From NCBI GenBank assembly GCA_937902315.1, contig CALGUG010000033.1, positions 62,001-126,000 on the forward strand: DNA of 64,000 bases. The letters are read 5' to 3'. A program made the translations under genes and the position numbers. Within the stretch, counting starts at the first letter, position 1. The number at the start of each line of letters is the position of its first letter. This stretch comes from an uncultured Chloroflexales bacterium. GTDB lineage: Bacteria > Chloroflexota > Chloroflexia > Chloroflexales > Chloroflexaceae. The notes beneath the pieces were generated by a model that saw nothing but the letters and a program-made list of their open reading frames with translations, was not told where the DNA came from and searched no databases. Of this stretch, positions 1 to 8,554 are shown one piece after another.

Positions 1-114
1 GGGCCAGAGGGCGGTTCGGGCGGCGGGCGAGTGGTCGCTGCTGGCACCCCAGAAGCGGTGATGCAGGTCGCAGAATCCTTTACAGGCCAAGCGCTGCGCC
101 AAGTGCTAGCCTAA
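1..114 (+). CDS. uvrA: UvrA C-terminus (partial)
   Basis: This is the last 37 codons of a gene that begins outside the window, read in frame 1 to a TAA at 112-114. The peptide opens with GPEGGSGGGRVVAAGTPE and continues with SFTGQALRQVL. The first part is the characteristic C-terminal segment of UvrA (usually DLGPEGGxxGGxVVAxGTPE), the ATP-binding damage-recognition subunit of the UvrABC excision nuclease. Only the tail is visible, so catalytic motifs cannot be checked. A strong hairpin terminator follows within 20 bp. Confidence 0.85.
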   Translation, partial: GPEGGSGGGRVVAAGTPEAVMQVAESFTGQALRQVLA

Positions 115-130
115 AGCGCCCCTAAAGCAG

Positions 131-165
131 AAGAGACAGCCGTTGGCAAGCTGTCTCTTTGTTTT
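131..165 (+). terminator. Intrinsic terminator of uvrA
   Basis: The perfect 9-bp stem AGAGACAGC/GCTGTCTCT (132-140 and 150-158) encloses a 9-nt loop and is followed by a T-rich run. It lies 17 bp after the uvrA stop. Confidence 0.85.
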
Positions 166-204
166 ATCGCCACTCGTTCCCTCGATTGTTTTCAGACTCT
201 GACG

Positions 205-770
205 GAGAGGTCCAAAGCTTCCATGCGGCTTCTAGCGCGTCCGCCTTCGGCTATCAACATCCCTTCCAAACATTCGGCTTCTCTTTGGCCTTCGGCATAG
301 CAGAACTTGGCTATCTTTGTTGTGTGAGATTTCGCGCGGCAGCGCGAAATCTCACACAACTTTTTCCCTAGACCTTCCCAGCTTGCGAGGGTGCGGCACT
401 GTGAGCGGCTTGTGCTCCCTTCTCCCGCAATGCTATGCATTACCCAAAAGTCGTGTCGGCAGCAACAGGCGATCGTTCGCATACCATCCCGGGAGTATCC
501 TTGAGAGCACAGAACTCAGAGAGCTTGTATGCGATTTCGCTACGCGAAATCGCATACAACATCAACATTCACCCCCTCGCCCGCAGTGCGGGAGAGGGGG
601 CCGGGGGGTGAGGGCAGATAACGCTGACCGTATGTCGATTTGTGGGTAATGTACAGCTCCCGCAATGCGGGAGAAGGGTCGGGGATGAGGGCAGCTAGCC
701 CCCTGTTCAGTAGCCGGAGGCGGACGCGGTCGGGATCGAATGGGAGCCAGAAGCCCATCCGCCAAAGCTA
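205..770. repeat. Repeat cluster: fold-back pair plus 330-bp composite
   Basis: This gene-free stretch holds nested repeats. A fold-back module core (GCGTCCGCCTTCGGCTATCA) lies at 237-258 and an inverted partner at 711-727. Between them are a degenerate piece of the ATACCAAATCCG element family (281-375), a perfect 19-bp hairpin (319-337/342-360) and a 16-bp hairpin (525-540/544-559). The copy of the composite repeat runs from 414 to about 740 and matches 23556-23880. Its core is a REP-like palindrome, CTCGCCCGCAGTGCGGGAG. ORFs here are by-products of the repeats. Confidence 0.75.
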
Positions 771-862
771 AACAAACAAGCTTTTAGGCAGTTCGCTCGC
801 TTCCAAGCAGAATTATTTCTTTCGCCTCATTTTCGAGCTTAAAACAGTTCGAAAAGTAACGC

Positions 863-868
863 TATAAT
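863..868 (+). promoter_or_regulatory. Probable -10 box of the aldo/keto reductase gene
   Basis: TATAAT lies 72 bp before the start codon. The only candidate -35 is TTAAAA at 839-844 with an 18-bp spacer, so support is moderate. Confidence 0.4.
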
Positions 869-940
869 GGCAGATATCGAGTACAATCATACGCATTCTG
901 CTGATCTAACTACACGCTTTTTCCAATAGAAATCGTTCCT

Positions 941-1879
941 ATGCAAGCACTTCCCACCTTTACGCCCCGACGTGAACTCGGGCGCACTGGCTTCTACGCC
1001 AGTCAGATCGGTATCGGCGATATCGCAGACCGCAGTATCCCGCTCGATGAGTGTGTCGCCACCCTGCGGCGCGCCCTCGACGCAGGTCTGAACCTGATCG
1101 ATACCGCCCCTAACTACGAAGACGGCTACTCAGAGCAGATCGTTGGGGCCGCCGTGCGCGGCTATCAGCGCGACAAGCTCTTTATCATCAGTAAAATCGA
1201 TCACTTCGATCAGCCGGTCGGCGAGCAGATCGATGGATCGTTGCAGCGGCTCGGGCTGGAATACACCGACGCCTTCGTCTTTCACGGGCTGTCGAGCCTC
1301 GAAACCTTCGAGCAGCTCAACCAGCCGGGCGGCGGCTTCGACCAACTGGCCGCTGCGATCGCGGCAGGCAAAACGCGCTTCGGCGGCATTTCGTCGCACA
1401 ACCCCGATGTGCTGCGCGCCGCCATCGAAGCTGGGCGCTGCGACATCGCGCTCTTCCCGATCGGCGCATTTGTCGATATGCGTTATATCACTGAGATTCT
1501 GCCGCTCACCCGCGAACGAGGCGTGGGCAGCGTCTGTTTCAAGACCTTCGGCGCTGGCAAGCTGCTCGGCGACACCAGCGGCTATAATCAACCGCTGCAA
1601 CTGCGCCCGCGCGGCAAGCTTTCATCGGGCGGCAGCAACGACACGGTGGCGGTTCTGCCTCGCCTGAGCGTGCGCGAGTGTGTGCACTACACGCTCACGA
1701 TCGATCCCGATGTGGCGCTGCTCGGCATGAGCTTCCCCAACGAGCAAGATCAAGCTCTGGCAGCGGCTAAAGACTTCGTACCACTTTCGCCTGAACAACT
1801 AGAAGACATCCGCCTGCGCGCGATCGAAGCGCGTCGAGATAAAGGCCCTTGCTGGTGGAATCCTGATCCAGATGCCTAA
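941..1879 (+). CDS. Aldo/keto reductase
   Basis: A 312-residue (beta/alpha)8-barrel NAD(P)H-dependent oxidoreductase of the aldo/keto reductase family, probably cytosolic. The four catalytic residues of the family can be placed: Asp54 and Tyr59 in NLIDTAPNYEDGYSEQ, Lys85 in FIISKID, and His115 in DAFVFHG. Length is normal for the family. The ATG at 941 has only a weak ribosome-binding site, but no better start lies nearby. It is 70 bp upstream of the alpha-L-rhamnosidase on the same strand, so a role in using sugars released by that enzyme is possible. The actual substrate cannot be read from the sequence. Confidence 0.88.
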   Translation: MQALPTFTPRRELGRTGFYASQIGIGDIADRSIPLDECVATLRRALDAGLNLIDTAPNYEDGYSEQIVGAAVRGYQRDKLFIISKIDHFDQPVGEQIDGSLQRLGLEYTDAFVFHGLSSLETFEQLNQPGGGFDQLAAAIAAGKTRFGGISSHNPDVLRAAIEAGRCDIALFPIGAFVDMRYITEILPLTRERGVGSVCFKTFGAGKLLGDTSGYNQPLQLRPRGKLSSGGSNDTVAVLPRLSVRECVHYTLTIDPDVALLGMSFPNEQDQALAAAKDFVPLSPEQLEDIRLRAIEARRDKGPCWWNPDPDA

Positions 1880-1949
1880 ACTCTATCTGAAGATCTGATA
1901 GACAGGTTGCTCTTCTCAAAGCGGAGTCTTTGTATCAAAGGAGAAAATA

Positions 1950-4805
1950 ATGACCCACTCCCAAAGCGGTGAGGGTTCAGCAACGCAAGCTGACGCAACA
2001 CTTAGCATCAAAAGCCTGCGTTTTGAGCATCTGAACGAAACGCTTGGCATCGGTACTGCCACGCCGCGCATCTCGTGGCAGATCGTGACCGAAACACCCA
2101 ATTGGCAGCAGGTCGCCTATGAGCTAGAGGCCCAAAACAGCGACGGCAGCCTGCACGGCAGCAGCGGCCGGATCGAATCCTCGCAATCGGTACTAGTCGC
2201 TTGGCCTTTTCAGCCGCTCCAGTCGCGCGAACGACGCGCAGTGCGCGTGCGCGTGTGGGGCAACGATGGCCAGGTCTCCAACTGGAGCAACTACTTCTGG
2301 GTCGAGGCCGGTCTGCTGAATAGCAGCGATTGGCAGGCCCAGTTCATCACTCCCGATTGGGAAGAAGATATCAGCCAGACGCAGCCCAACCCTATGCTGC
2401 GCCACGAGTTCGAGCTGCGCGAAGGCATCGTTCAGGCTCGGCTCTACATCACCGCGCTCGGCGTCTACGAAGCGCACCTCAACGGTCAGCGCGTCGGCGA
2501 CCAGATTATGGCCCCGGGCTGGACGAGCTATCAGCACCGCCTGCGCTACCAGACCTTCGATGTGACCGATCAGCTTCAGGCCGGACGCAACGCGATCGGC
2601 GCTTACTTGGCCGAGGGCTGGTTCCGTGGCCGCCTGGCTTGGAACCCGCTCAACCGTAACATCTACGGCAAAGAGACCGCCCTGCTGGCCCAGATCGAGG
2701 TCGTTTACGCCGACGGCTCGCGCCAAACCATCGTGAGCGATAGCTCGTGGCGGGCTAACACCGGCCCTCTGCGCTTCAGCAGCATCTACGACGGCGAGAG
2801 CTACGACGCCCGCCTCGAGCGCGACGGCTGGACCCAAGCTGGCTACGACGATAGCGATTGGAAGGGTGTGCGCCCTGCCGAGTACAGCCTCGAGAAGCTG
2901 CAAGCGCCCGACGGCCCGCCCGTGCGCGCCATCGAAACGATCGCCCCGGTCAAGATCTGGCAGTCGCCCTCGGGCAAGACGCTGGTCGACTTTGGCCAAA
3001 ACCTAGTCGGCTGGGTACGCATCAAGGTGCAGGGCGAGGCCGGGCGCACCATCACGCTGCGCTTCGCCGAAGTGCTCGAACACGAAGAGCTGGGTATTCG
3101 GCCCTTGCGCAGCGCCAAAGCGACCGATCACTATACCCTGAAAGGCCAAGGCGTCGAGGTTTGGGAACCACGCTTCACCTTCCACGGCTTCCGCTACGCC
3201 CAAGTCGAGAACTGGCCGGGCGAACTGCAAGCCGATCAGATCGAGGCCGTGGTCTGCCATTCCGATATGGTGCGGATCGGCTGGCTCGAAACTTCCGACT
3301 CGCTGCTCAATCGCCTGCACGAAAACGTGGTTTGGAGCATGCGCGGCAACTTCTTCGACATTCCGACCGACTGCCCGCAGCGCGACGAGCGTTTGGGCTG
3401 GACGGGCGATATTCAGGTCTTTGCGCCGACCGCCAGCTACCTCTACGACTGCGCAGGCTTTCTCGAGTCGTGGCTGCGCGATCTGGCCGCCGAGCAGAGC
3501 GAGCACGATGGCGTAGTGCCGATCGTGATCCCTCAAGTGCTGGGCAATACCTTCGCCGCCACCGCTTGGGGCGATGCGGCCGTGATCGTACCTTGGACGC
3601 TCTACCAGCGCTACGGCGATATCGGCATTCTCGAGCGCCAATTCGAGAGCATGCGCTCGTGGGTCGATGCGGTCGCCAAGCTGGCTGGCGATAGTTTGCT
3701 CTGGGATACGGGCTTCCAATTCGGCGACTGGCTCGACCCAGCGGCTCCGCCCGATAACCCCGCCGCCGCTCGCACCAATCCCCATCTGGTCGCAACGGGT
3801 TACTTCGCTCACTCGGCCACCTTGGTCGCCAAAGCGGCTGAGCTGCTTGGGCGCCACGAAGATGCCGAACGTTATGGCTGCTTGGCCGCTAATGTGCGCC
3901 GCGCCTTTAACCGCGAGTATGTCACTCCGGCGGGCCGCCTAATGAGCGACGCTGCTACTGGCTATGCTATGGCGCTCGAATTCGACCTCCTGGCCGAGCC
4001 GATGCAGCGCGAACGGGCCGCCCAGCGCTTGGCCGAGCTGGTTCACGAAAACGCCTATCACATCAGCACAGGCTTTGTGGGCACGCCGCTGATCTGCGAT
4101 GCGCTCTTCAACAACGGCAAAAAGAGCCACGCCTTCCGCTTGCTGACCGAGCGCAGTTGTCCTTCTTGGCTCTACCCGGTCACTATGGGCGCGACTACGA
4201 TCTGGGAGCGCTGGGACAGCATGTTGCCCGATGGCAGCATCAACCCGGGCGAGATGACCTCGTTCAACCACTACGCGCTCGGCGCGGTCGCCGACTGGAT
4301 GCAGCGCAATATCGGCGGTATAGCTCCGGCCGAGCCGGGCTATCGCCGCATTCGCGTAGCGCCTCAGATCGGCGCTGGGCTGAGCTGGGCCAGCGCACGC
4401 CTCAACACGCCCTATGGCTTGGTCGAGTGCAGTTGGAAGCTCGAGAACAACAGCCTCAGCGTGACAGTGATCGTGCCGCCCAACAGCAGCGCCATTGTGA
4501 CACTTCCGGGCGATCAGCACGGCAGCATCGAGGTTGGCTCGGGCCGCTATAGCTGGAGCTACCCCTATCAGAGCGAGAGCAACGGCCCAGTGACCAGCGA
4601 GAGCAAGCTGGGCGATATCGTCAACGACAGCGCAGCTTGGTACGCCCTAACCCAAACGGTGAAGCGCCTCAATAGCGATCAGTACCCCATGTTCGAGCGT
4701 ATGCTGCTTGGCATGAGCGAACTGACGCTGGCAGAAGCTGTGAAGCATATGCCGATCGCTGCCGATATCTTGCCGGAACTCGAAAAAGCAATCGACTCAC
4801 GTTAA
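1950..4805 (+). CDS. Alpha-L-rhamnosidase, GH78
   Basis: A 951-residue glycoside hydrolase that releases terminal L-rhamnose from plant glycosides, pectic side chains or bacterial polysaccharides by an inverting mechanism. The N-terminal 400 residues show the beta-sandwich modules of bacterial GH78 enzymes, with MAPGWTSYQHRLRYQTFDVT and LAEGWFRGRLAW as signatures. The alpha/alpha-barrel follows. Its catalytic-acid region DCPQRDERLGWTGD covers residues 474-487, with Glu480 and Asp487 at conserved positions. A second signature, TTIWERWDSM followed by GEMTSFNHYALGAVADW, lies near the C-terminal end of the barrel. No signal peptide is visible, so it is probably intracellular. The ATG follows AAAGGAG. 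About 60 residues at the C-terminus extend beyond the usual family end. Confidence 0.93.
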   Translation: MTHSQSGEGSATQADATLSIKSLRFEHLNETLGIGTATPRISWQIVTETPNWQQVAYELEAQNSDGSLHGSSGRIESSQSVLVAWPFQPLQSRERRAVRVRVWGNDGQVSNWSNYFWVEAGLLNSSDWQAQFITPDWEEDISQTQPNPMLRHEFELREGIVQARLYITALGVYEAHLNGQRVGDQIMAPGWTSYQHRLRYQTFDVTDQLQAGRNAIGAYLAEGWFRGRLAWNPLNRNIYGKETALLAQIEVVYADGSRQTIVSDSSWRANTGPLRFSSIYDGESYDARLERDGWTQAGYDDSDWKGVRPAEYSLEKLQAPDGPPVRAIETIAPVKIWQSPSGKTLVDFGQNLVGWVRIKVQGEAGRTITLRFAEVLEHEELGIRPLRSAKATDHYTLKGQGVEVWEPRFTFHGFRYAQVENWPGELQADQIEAVVCHSDMVRIGWLETSDSLLNRLHENVVWSMRGNFFDIPTDCPQRDERLGWTGDIQVFAPTASYLYDCAGFLESWLRDLAAEQSEHDGVVPIVIPQVLGNTFAATAWGDAAVIVPWTLYQRYGDIGILERQFESMRSWVDAVAKLAGDSLLWDTGFQFGDWLDPAAPPDNPAAARTNPHLVATGYFAHSATLVAKAAELLGRHEDAERYGCLAANVRRAFNREYVTPAGRLMSDAATGYAMALEFDLLAEPMQRERAAQRLAELVHENAYHISTGFVGTPLICDALFNNGKKSHAFRLLTERSCPSWLYPVTMGATTIWERWDSMLPDGSINPGEMTSFNHYALGAVADWMQRNIGGIAPAEPGYRRIRVAPQIGAGLSWASARLNTPYGLVECSWKLENNSLSVTVIVPPNSSAIVTLPGDQHGSIEVGSGRYSWSYPYQSESNGPVTSESKLGDIVNDSAAWYALTQTVKRLNSDQYPMFERMLLGMSELTLAEAVKHMPIAADILPELEKAIDSR

Positions 4806-4810
4806 AGCAC

Positions 4811-4847
4811 AGGCAGGCGAGTCCGGTTAGCCACGACTCGCCTGCCT
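4811..4847 (+). terminator. Terminator hairpin after the rhamnosidase
   Basis: A perfect 13-bp stem (AGGCAGGCGAGTC/GACTCGCCTGCCT) with an 11-nt loop lies 5 bp after the stop. A degenerate mobile repeat starts immediately after it. Confidence 0.75.
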
Positions 4848-4848
4848 C

Positions 4849-4969
4849 ATACCAGACCCGGTCGGTTAACTTTCTATTTGGCCGTCGGCAGAGTGGAACT
4901 TGAGCATTCTTTCCCCGTTTTTGTTTTTCTAGCGTTATAAAACCGAGAGTCTTTAAACGGATTTGCTAT
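4849..4969. repeat. Degenerate ATACCAAATCCG-type miniature element
   Basis: This 121-bp copy is bounded by ATACCAGACCCG and the imperfect inverse ACGGATTTGCTAT. Inside are TTTGGCCGTCGGCAGAGTGGAAC and GTCTTTAAACGG, matching the intact copies at 22942, 29581 and 31165. It sits between the terminator hairpin and the ribosome-binding site of the next gene. Confidence 0.7.
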
Positions 4970-4987
4970 CATACAAGGAGCGCGCCT

Positions 4988-5950
4988 ATGAGATCTCAGC
5001 GACGTCGCCGCTCTAACCTGCGTATCTTCCTGCTTGTACTCTTGGTCGCTATCTTCAGTTTCGCCTTCTGGCTATACGCTTCGCTTCACGAGTTAACCAC
5101 CGGGCAGCGCTTACTCCCCTGGCGTGCCTACGGAGAGTGCGAACCTCCTCCGCCCGAACAATTACCGAGCACGGTACGGGTCGGCTTCTACGAAGAATTC
5201 CCTAACCCTTGGCGCTTAGCCAAACTCAAACAGCTCGACTTCCCGATCACGCTGGCGGTGGCCGCACCCAATCGCCAAGAGTTCGAGCGCCTACGCGACG
5301 AGATCAGCGCCGAATACCCCATGGTGCGCGAGGTGATCTACTGGCCGACCCTCAGCCTCGCCGAAGGCTACTACCTCGGCGGCCTCTCCGACCCCCAAGC
5401 AATTCGGCGCATCATCGACGAGAGCCACGATCTGCCGCTCTTGTGGGATCTCGAGCTGCCGCGCCAATTTCCGGTCAACATTCTGCGCTTGTTGGAGCGC
5501 AGCTTGCACAACCGCCCACAGATCGGCGCCTTCTTGCGCCAGCATCAACAACCTGTCCATATCTGGCGCACCCATACCCTGATGGGGCTCGATCCGTTCT
5601 TTTTGCGGCTGCTCGGCCTGCAGTTCGCCCCCGACGACGGCCCGCAAGTTCGGCTGCATCTCGATCTCTACACCATGGGCACAGGTGCAGGAGCCAAGGC
5701 CGACGATGTGCGCCGCATCACACGCTGCGGCATCCGCCGTTATGGTGAACGTTTTATTCCTTCGCTCGGTGTGTTGAACGATCAAGAAGGGCCAGAGGAG
5801 CATTTTGTCAGCGTCGAGGTCTTCCGACGCAATCTGCAGATTGTGCGCGAAGAGGGCGCGGCTGAGGTCTGGATCTTCGGCTCAAATGGTCTGAATCAAG
5901 AATATCTGCAAGCGCTGCACGATATTTTGCCGCTTGAGAAAGCCGAATAG
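4988..5950 (+). CDS. Membrane-anchored protein of unknown function
   Basis: A 320-residue protein whose family I do not recognise. Residues 1-10 are strongly basic (MRSQRRRRSN) and residues 11-31 form one hydrophobic segment, so it looks like a signal anchor with the rest outside the membrane. The remaining 280 residues alternate short hydrophobic strands (ITLAVAA, LLWDLELP, EVWIFGSNG) with helices in the manner of an alpha/beta barrel, but no catalytic motif is obvious. The ATG follows AAGGAG. It follows the rhamnosidase but a terminator and a repeat lie between them, so it is probably a separate unit. Confidence 0.75.
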   Translation: MRSQRRRRSNLRIFLLVLLVAIFSFAFWLYASLHELTTGQRLLPWRAYGECEPPPPEQLPSTVRVGFYEEFPNPWRLAKLKQLDFPITLAVAAPNRQEFERLRDEISAEYPMVREVIYWPTLSLAEGYYLGGLSDPQAIRRIIDESHDLPLLWDLELPRQFPVNILRLLERSLHNRPQIGAFLRQHQQPVHIWRTHTLMGLDPFFLRLLGLQFAPDDGPQVRLHLDLYTMGTGAGAKADDVRRITRCGIRRYGERFIPSLGVLNDQEGPEEHFVSVEVFRRNLQIVREEGAAEVWIFGSNGLNQEYLQALHDILPLEKAE

Positions 5951-5971
5951 CTCTAAGTCCCCTTGTTCTTC

Positions 5972-6394
5972 CTAGAGCTCCCAAGGATTGAGGAGTGAGA
6001 TGCCGGTATGCTGAAAATCAGCCGTATTGCGCGTTACTAAGGTGAATCCGCCAGCCAGTGCGCTCGCCGCTATCAATGAGTCGATGGCTGGCATAGGGTG
6101 GCCCTCGCGTTCAAGGCGGGCCACCAGTTGGCCCCAAACCAGCATAGTCTCTGTGGTGATCTCGACCAACTGCTCGCTAAAACGCACCTGAAATTGTTCT
6201 TCCAGCCACTCCAGAATTTGCTGCTTACGGCGTGAATCTGGCAGCTTTGCGACGCCTTTATGGAGTTCGCCCAGCGTGATCACGCTTAAGTAGATACTCT
6301 CGGGATCTAAACTATCGATCCAGTCGATGACCTTTTGGTTGGGACGTTGCGCGATCAATTCCGAGATAAGGTTGGTGTCAAACAGGTAGTTCAT
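5972..6394 (-). CDS. PIN-domain toxin, VapC/FitB type
   Basis: A 140-residue PIN-domain ribonuclease, the toxin of a type II toxin-antitoxin pair. It opens with YLFDTNLISEL, which carries the first metal-binding Asp. The family signature acids follow in VITLGELHKG, in AIDSLIAASALA and in LVTRNTADF, so all four acidic positions of an active nuclease appear to be present. VapC-type toxins cleave RNA, often tRNA. The start overlaps the antitoxin stop by 4 bp (ATGA type), indicating translational coupling. Length is typical. Confidence 0.88.
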   Translation of the reverse strand: MNYLFDTNLISELIAQRPNQKVIDWIDSLDPESIYLSVITLGELHKGVAKLPDSRRKQQILEWLEEQFQVRFSEQLVEITTETMLVWGQLVARLEREGHPMPAIDSLIAASALAGGFTLVTRNTADFQHTGISLLNPWEL

Positions 6395-6645
6395 AAGGCT
6401 ATATCATCACGTACCACGCTTGTGTCGCGCGTCAGATCCAGCTCTTCGGCCATCAGCGGTGAAGCGCGAAAAAAATCAGAGAGCTTGCCGCGATGCAAGC
6501 GCATCTTCTGATATTCACTATAAGCGATCACCACAACGCTGTCGACTCCGCGCCGCGTAATGATCTGCGGGCCATGATCGAGCGCATCTTGAACCACTTC
6601 ACTTAGCTTATTTTTGGCCTCTTGTAACTGCCATGTTCGCCGCAT
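6391..6645 (-). CDS. Phd/YefM-type antitoxin
   Basis: An 84-residue antitoxin paired with the downstream PIN toxin. The N-terminal part (TWQLQEAKNKLSEVVQDALD, then PQIITRRGVDSVVVIAYSEYQKM) is the Phd/YefM DNA-binding fold. The remaining 30 residues are acidic and probably bind the toxin. The start codon follows AGGAGG. The promoter is near-consensus and has a palindrome just downstream, consistent with the autorepression usual for this family. Confidence 0.88.
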   Translation of the reverse strand: MRRTWQLQEAKNKLSEVVQDALDHGPQIITRRGVDSVVVIAYSEYQKMRLHRGKLSDFFRASPLMAEELDLTRDTSVVRDDIAL

Positions 6646-6659
6646 AAGCCACCTCCTAG

Positions 6660-6701
6660 CTAGACTGTCTAGATTGTATTCTTCTCATCTTTACATGTCA
6701 A
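6660..6701 (-). promoter_or_regulatory. Toxin-antitoxin promoter and operator
   Basis: On the minus strand a perfect -35 TTGACA (6696-6701) is separated by exactly 17 bp from the -10 TACAAT (6673-6678). Directly downstream lies the 13-bp palindrome CTAGAC-A-GTCTAG (6660-6672), followed by the AGGAGG of the antitoxin gene. The palindrome overlaps the expected transcription start, so it is a good candidate operator for the antitoxin. Confidence 0.8.
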
Positions 6702-6775
6702 TCGTTCTCATCGCATTCGGGCCAATCTCCACTGACTGCTAATACGGAACTCAAGCGCTCGCTTCATCAGTCTAG

Positions 6776-6900
6776 CGCCTTAGCGGCGAGGTCTTGCCCT
6801 TCCATTCGGTCCCAACCGCGTCCGCCTCCGGCTATCAACAGCTTGCCCACCCATCCAGCCCTTCGAGCTTCGCTGCGTTCGCTGCGTTCGCTGCGAGCTG
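6776..6900 (+). repeat. Fold-back module, forward copy
   Basis: The core GCGTCCGCCTCCGGCTATCA lies at 6818-6839, preceded by GCGGCGAGGTCTTGCCCTTCCAT at 6783-6805. An inverted partner lies at 8393-8414, so the pair flanks the Gfo/Idh/MocA gene. The rest of 6646-7050 holds the toxin-antitoxin promoter and no credible gene. Confidence 0.7.
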
Positions 6901-7050
6901 CCAGGCGCACGCGCCTAGCAGCTTCAAACGCAGTCTTTCGCTGCAAAAAGAATTCGGATTGTTATCAATGCTTGAGGACTTCAACCAAGAGGAGAGTGTT
7001 GATTTGGGGCTTATGCGCGTTCGCGTGTGGGCGCGCATAAGCCAGCCAGC

Positions 7051-8121
7051 TTAGACCTCAACCGTGCGCTGCTCGCGCGCCGAGAGCAAGGCCGCATCGA
7101 GCACATCTTGAACCTTAGCGCCATCGAAGAAGTTCGGCTCGGGCAGCTTGCCAGCAATAATGGCGTCGATAAAGGCGCGCCCGCCGGCCGATTGCTTCAC
7201 AAAGACCTCAAGGTGCTTGTCTGGCTCGACCTCGCCCCAATAGTCGGCGGGCACTTCCAAGCGCTCGATCTTGCCGCTCTCTTCGTTGCCGCCCCACAGC
7301 TCCCAAGCGAAGCCGCGCTCAAAGACCTCTAGCGTGCCTTTTTCGCCGTGCAGCAGCACATGCTTCTCCATGCCGCGGTCGCCGAGGAATGACATCGCGC
7401 TAACGTGGATCATGCCGGTGGCGCCCGATGCAAAGCGCAGCGACAGCAAGGCCGAGTCGTTGGCGGGCGTTAGCGGGCCGCCATCGGGGCCAGGGCGCTC
7501 GCGCGAGACGCTTAGTTGGGCGCTGACTCCGCTGATCTCGCCGCAAAACCAGCGCGAAAGGTCGATCATATGCGAGCCGAGGTCGGCCAGAATGCCGTGG
7601 CCGCGCGCTCCATCGAAGCGCCATGCGTAGGTACCAGCTCGGCCGTAGTTGCCCAAACAGCGCAGCTCGCAGTCATAGACCTTGCCGATGTAGCCTTCGC
7701 TCACAAGACGTTGAACATAGCGATACCAAGGCCGCCAGCGGTAGGTGAAGTGCACAAGGTGGAGGCGTTGGCGCTCTTGGGCTTGCTGATAGAGCGCCCA
7801 AGCATCTTGGGCATTGAGGGCTAAGGGCTTTTCGCACAAGACATGCAGGTTGGCTGCCAGGCCAGCGCTCGCTACGGCGTAGTGCAGATCGTCGGGCACA
7901 GCGACTACCAGCGCATCGAGCGGCGCTTGCTCGATCATAACGCGGTAATCGGCGTAGACTTGGGGGATCGTATACTTCTCGGCCAGCTGATTAGCTCGCT
8001 CTTGGTTGCGCCCACAGATCGCTACAATCTCGGCTTGGGGATGGCTGCTCAGGCTGGGCAGATGCATAAAATCGGCATAGCCGCTTGTGCCAACCACACC
8101 AACTCGAATCTTTTCGCTCAT
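7051..8121 (-). CDS. Gfo/Idh/MocA-family oxidoreductase
   Basis: A 356-residue NAD(P)-dependent dehydrogenase of the Gfo/Idh/MocA family, which acts on sugars, inositols and their derivatives. The N-terminal Rossmann fold starts IRVGVVGTSGYADFMH. The family's lysine motif CEKPLALN is at about residues 96-103 (Lys98). The C-terminal part has the expected beta-sheet domain, with GSHMIDLSRWFCGE containing the usual conserved histidine and aspartate. Length is typical. It stands alone on the minus strand between two inverted fold-back repeats. The substrate cannot be assigned. Confidence 0.9.
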   Translation of the reverse strand: MSEKIRVGVVGTSGYADFMHLPSLSSHPQAEIVAICGRNQERANQLAEKYTIPQVYADYRVMIEQAPLDALVVAVPDDLHYAVASAGLAANLHVLCEKPLALNAQDAWALYQQAQERQRLHLVHFTYRWRPWYRYVQRLVSEGYIGKVYDCELRCLGNYGRAGTYAWRFDGARGHGILADLGSHMIDLSRWFCGEISGVSAQLSVSRERPGPDGGPLTPANDSALLSLRFASGATGMIHVSAMSFLGDRGMEKHVLLHGEKGTLEVFERGFAWELWGGNEESGKIERLEVPADYWGEVEPDKHLEVFVKQSAGGRAFIDAIIAGKLPEPNFFDGAKVQDVLDAALLSAREQRTVEV

Positions 8122-8234
8122 CAGTCTGCTCCTCTCAGCTCTTCATCGAGCATGCTCGCAGGCGTCCGATCACGACCTACATGACCTTTGTGTTTACACT
8201 ATACAGCATAATTTGATTTTCTTATCTCGTTGAC

Positions 8235-8480
8235 GTTTCTCTATTTGGCCTTCGGCTGGTGGAACCCAACTATATGTTGTGCAGAATTTCGCGCTGTCGA
8301 GGGCTAAATTTGCTAAGGAATGCCTGTGCGGCGCCGTATTTGGGGCGACCTTTCGGCAGGCACTGCTACACCACCCGTTTGTTGGTCGGGAGGTTGGTAG
8401 CCGTAGGCGGACGCGCTAAGGACCGCATGGAAGCGAAAAAGCTCGCCGCCAGAAGGCCGAAGTTATTGAGGCGGGTTTGA
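8235..8480. repeat. Decayed miniature-element piece and inverted fold-back module
   Basis: 8238-8300 resembles the middle of the ATACCAAATCCG elements (TTTGGCCTTCGGCTGGTGGAAC, then TTGTGCAGAATTTCGCGC). The inverse fold-back core GTTGGTAGCCGTAGGCGGAC starts at 8393 and continues with CGCATGGAAGC and CTCGCCGCCAGA. No gene is credible in 8122-8554. Confidence 0.65.
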
Positions 8481-8506
8481 GCAAAGAGCAGCGTTTTGCA
8501 CGCATA

Positions 8507-8541
8507 GAAAAGAGCGCCCCTTGTGTGCAAGGAGCGCTCTC
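8507..8541 (-). terminator. Terminator of the M20 amidohydrolase gene
   Basis: On the minus strand AGAGCGCTCCTTG pairs with CAAGGGGCGCTCT (13 bp, one wobble) round a CACA loop, followed by TTTTC. It lies 14 bp after the stop codon. Confidence 0.85.
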
Positions 8542-8554
8542 TCAACACTAGCTA

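Noticed and set aside
159..765. Several overlapping short frames near the left end
   Set aside because: All arise from repeats. The same peptide phrases such as SASAFGYQ recur in each fold-back copy.
2193..3857. Long minus-strand frames opposite the rhamnosidase
   Set aside because: They are shadow frames in GC-rich coding DNA without ribosome-binding sites.
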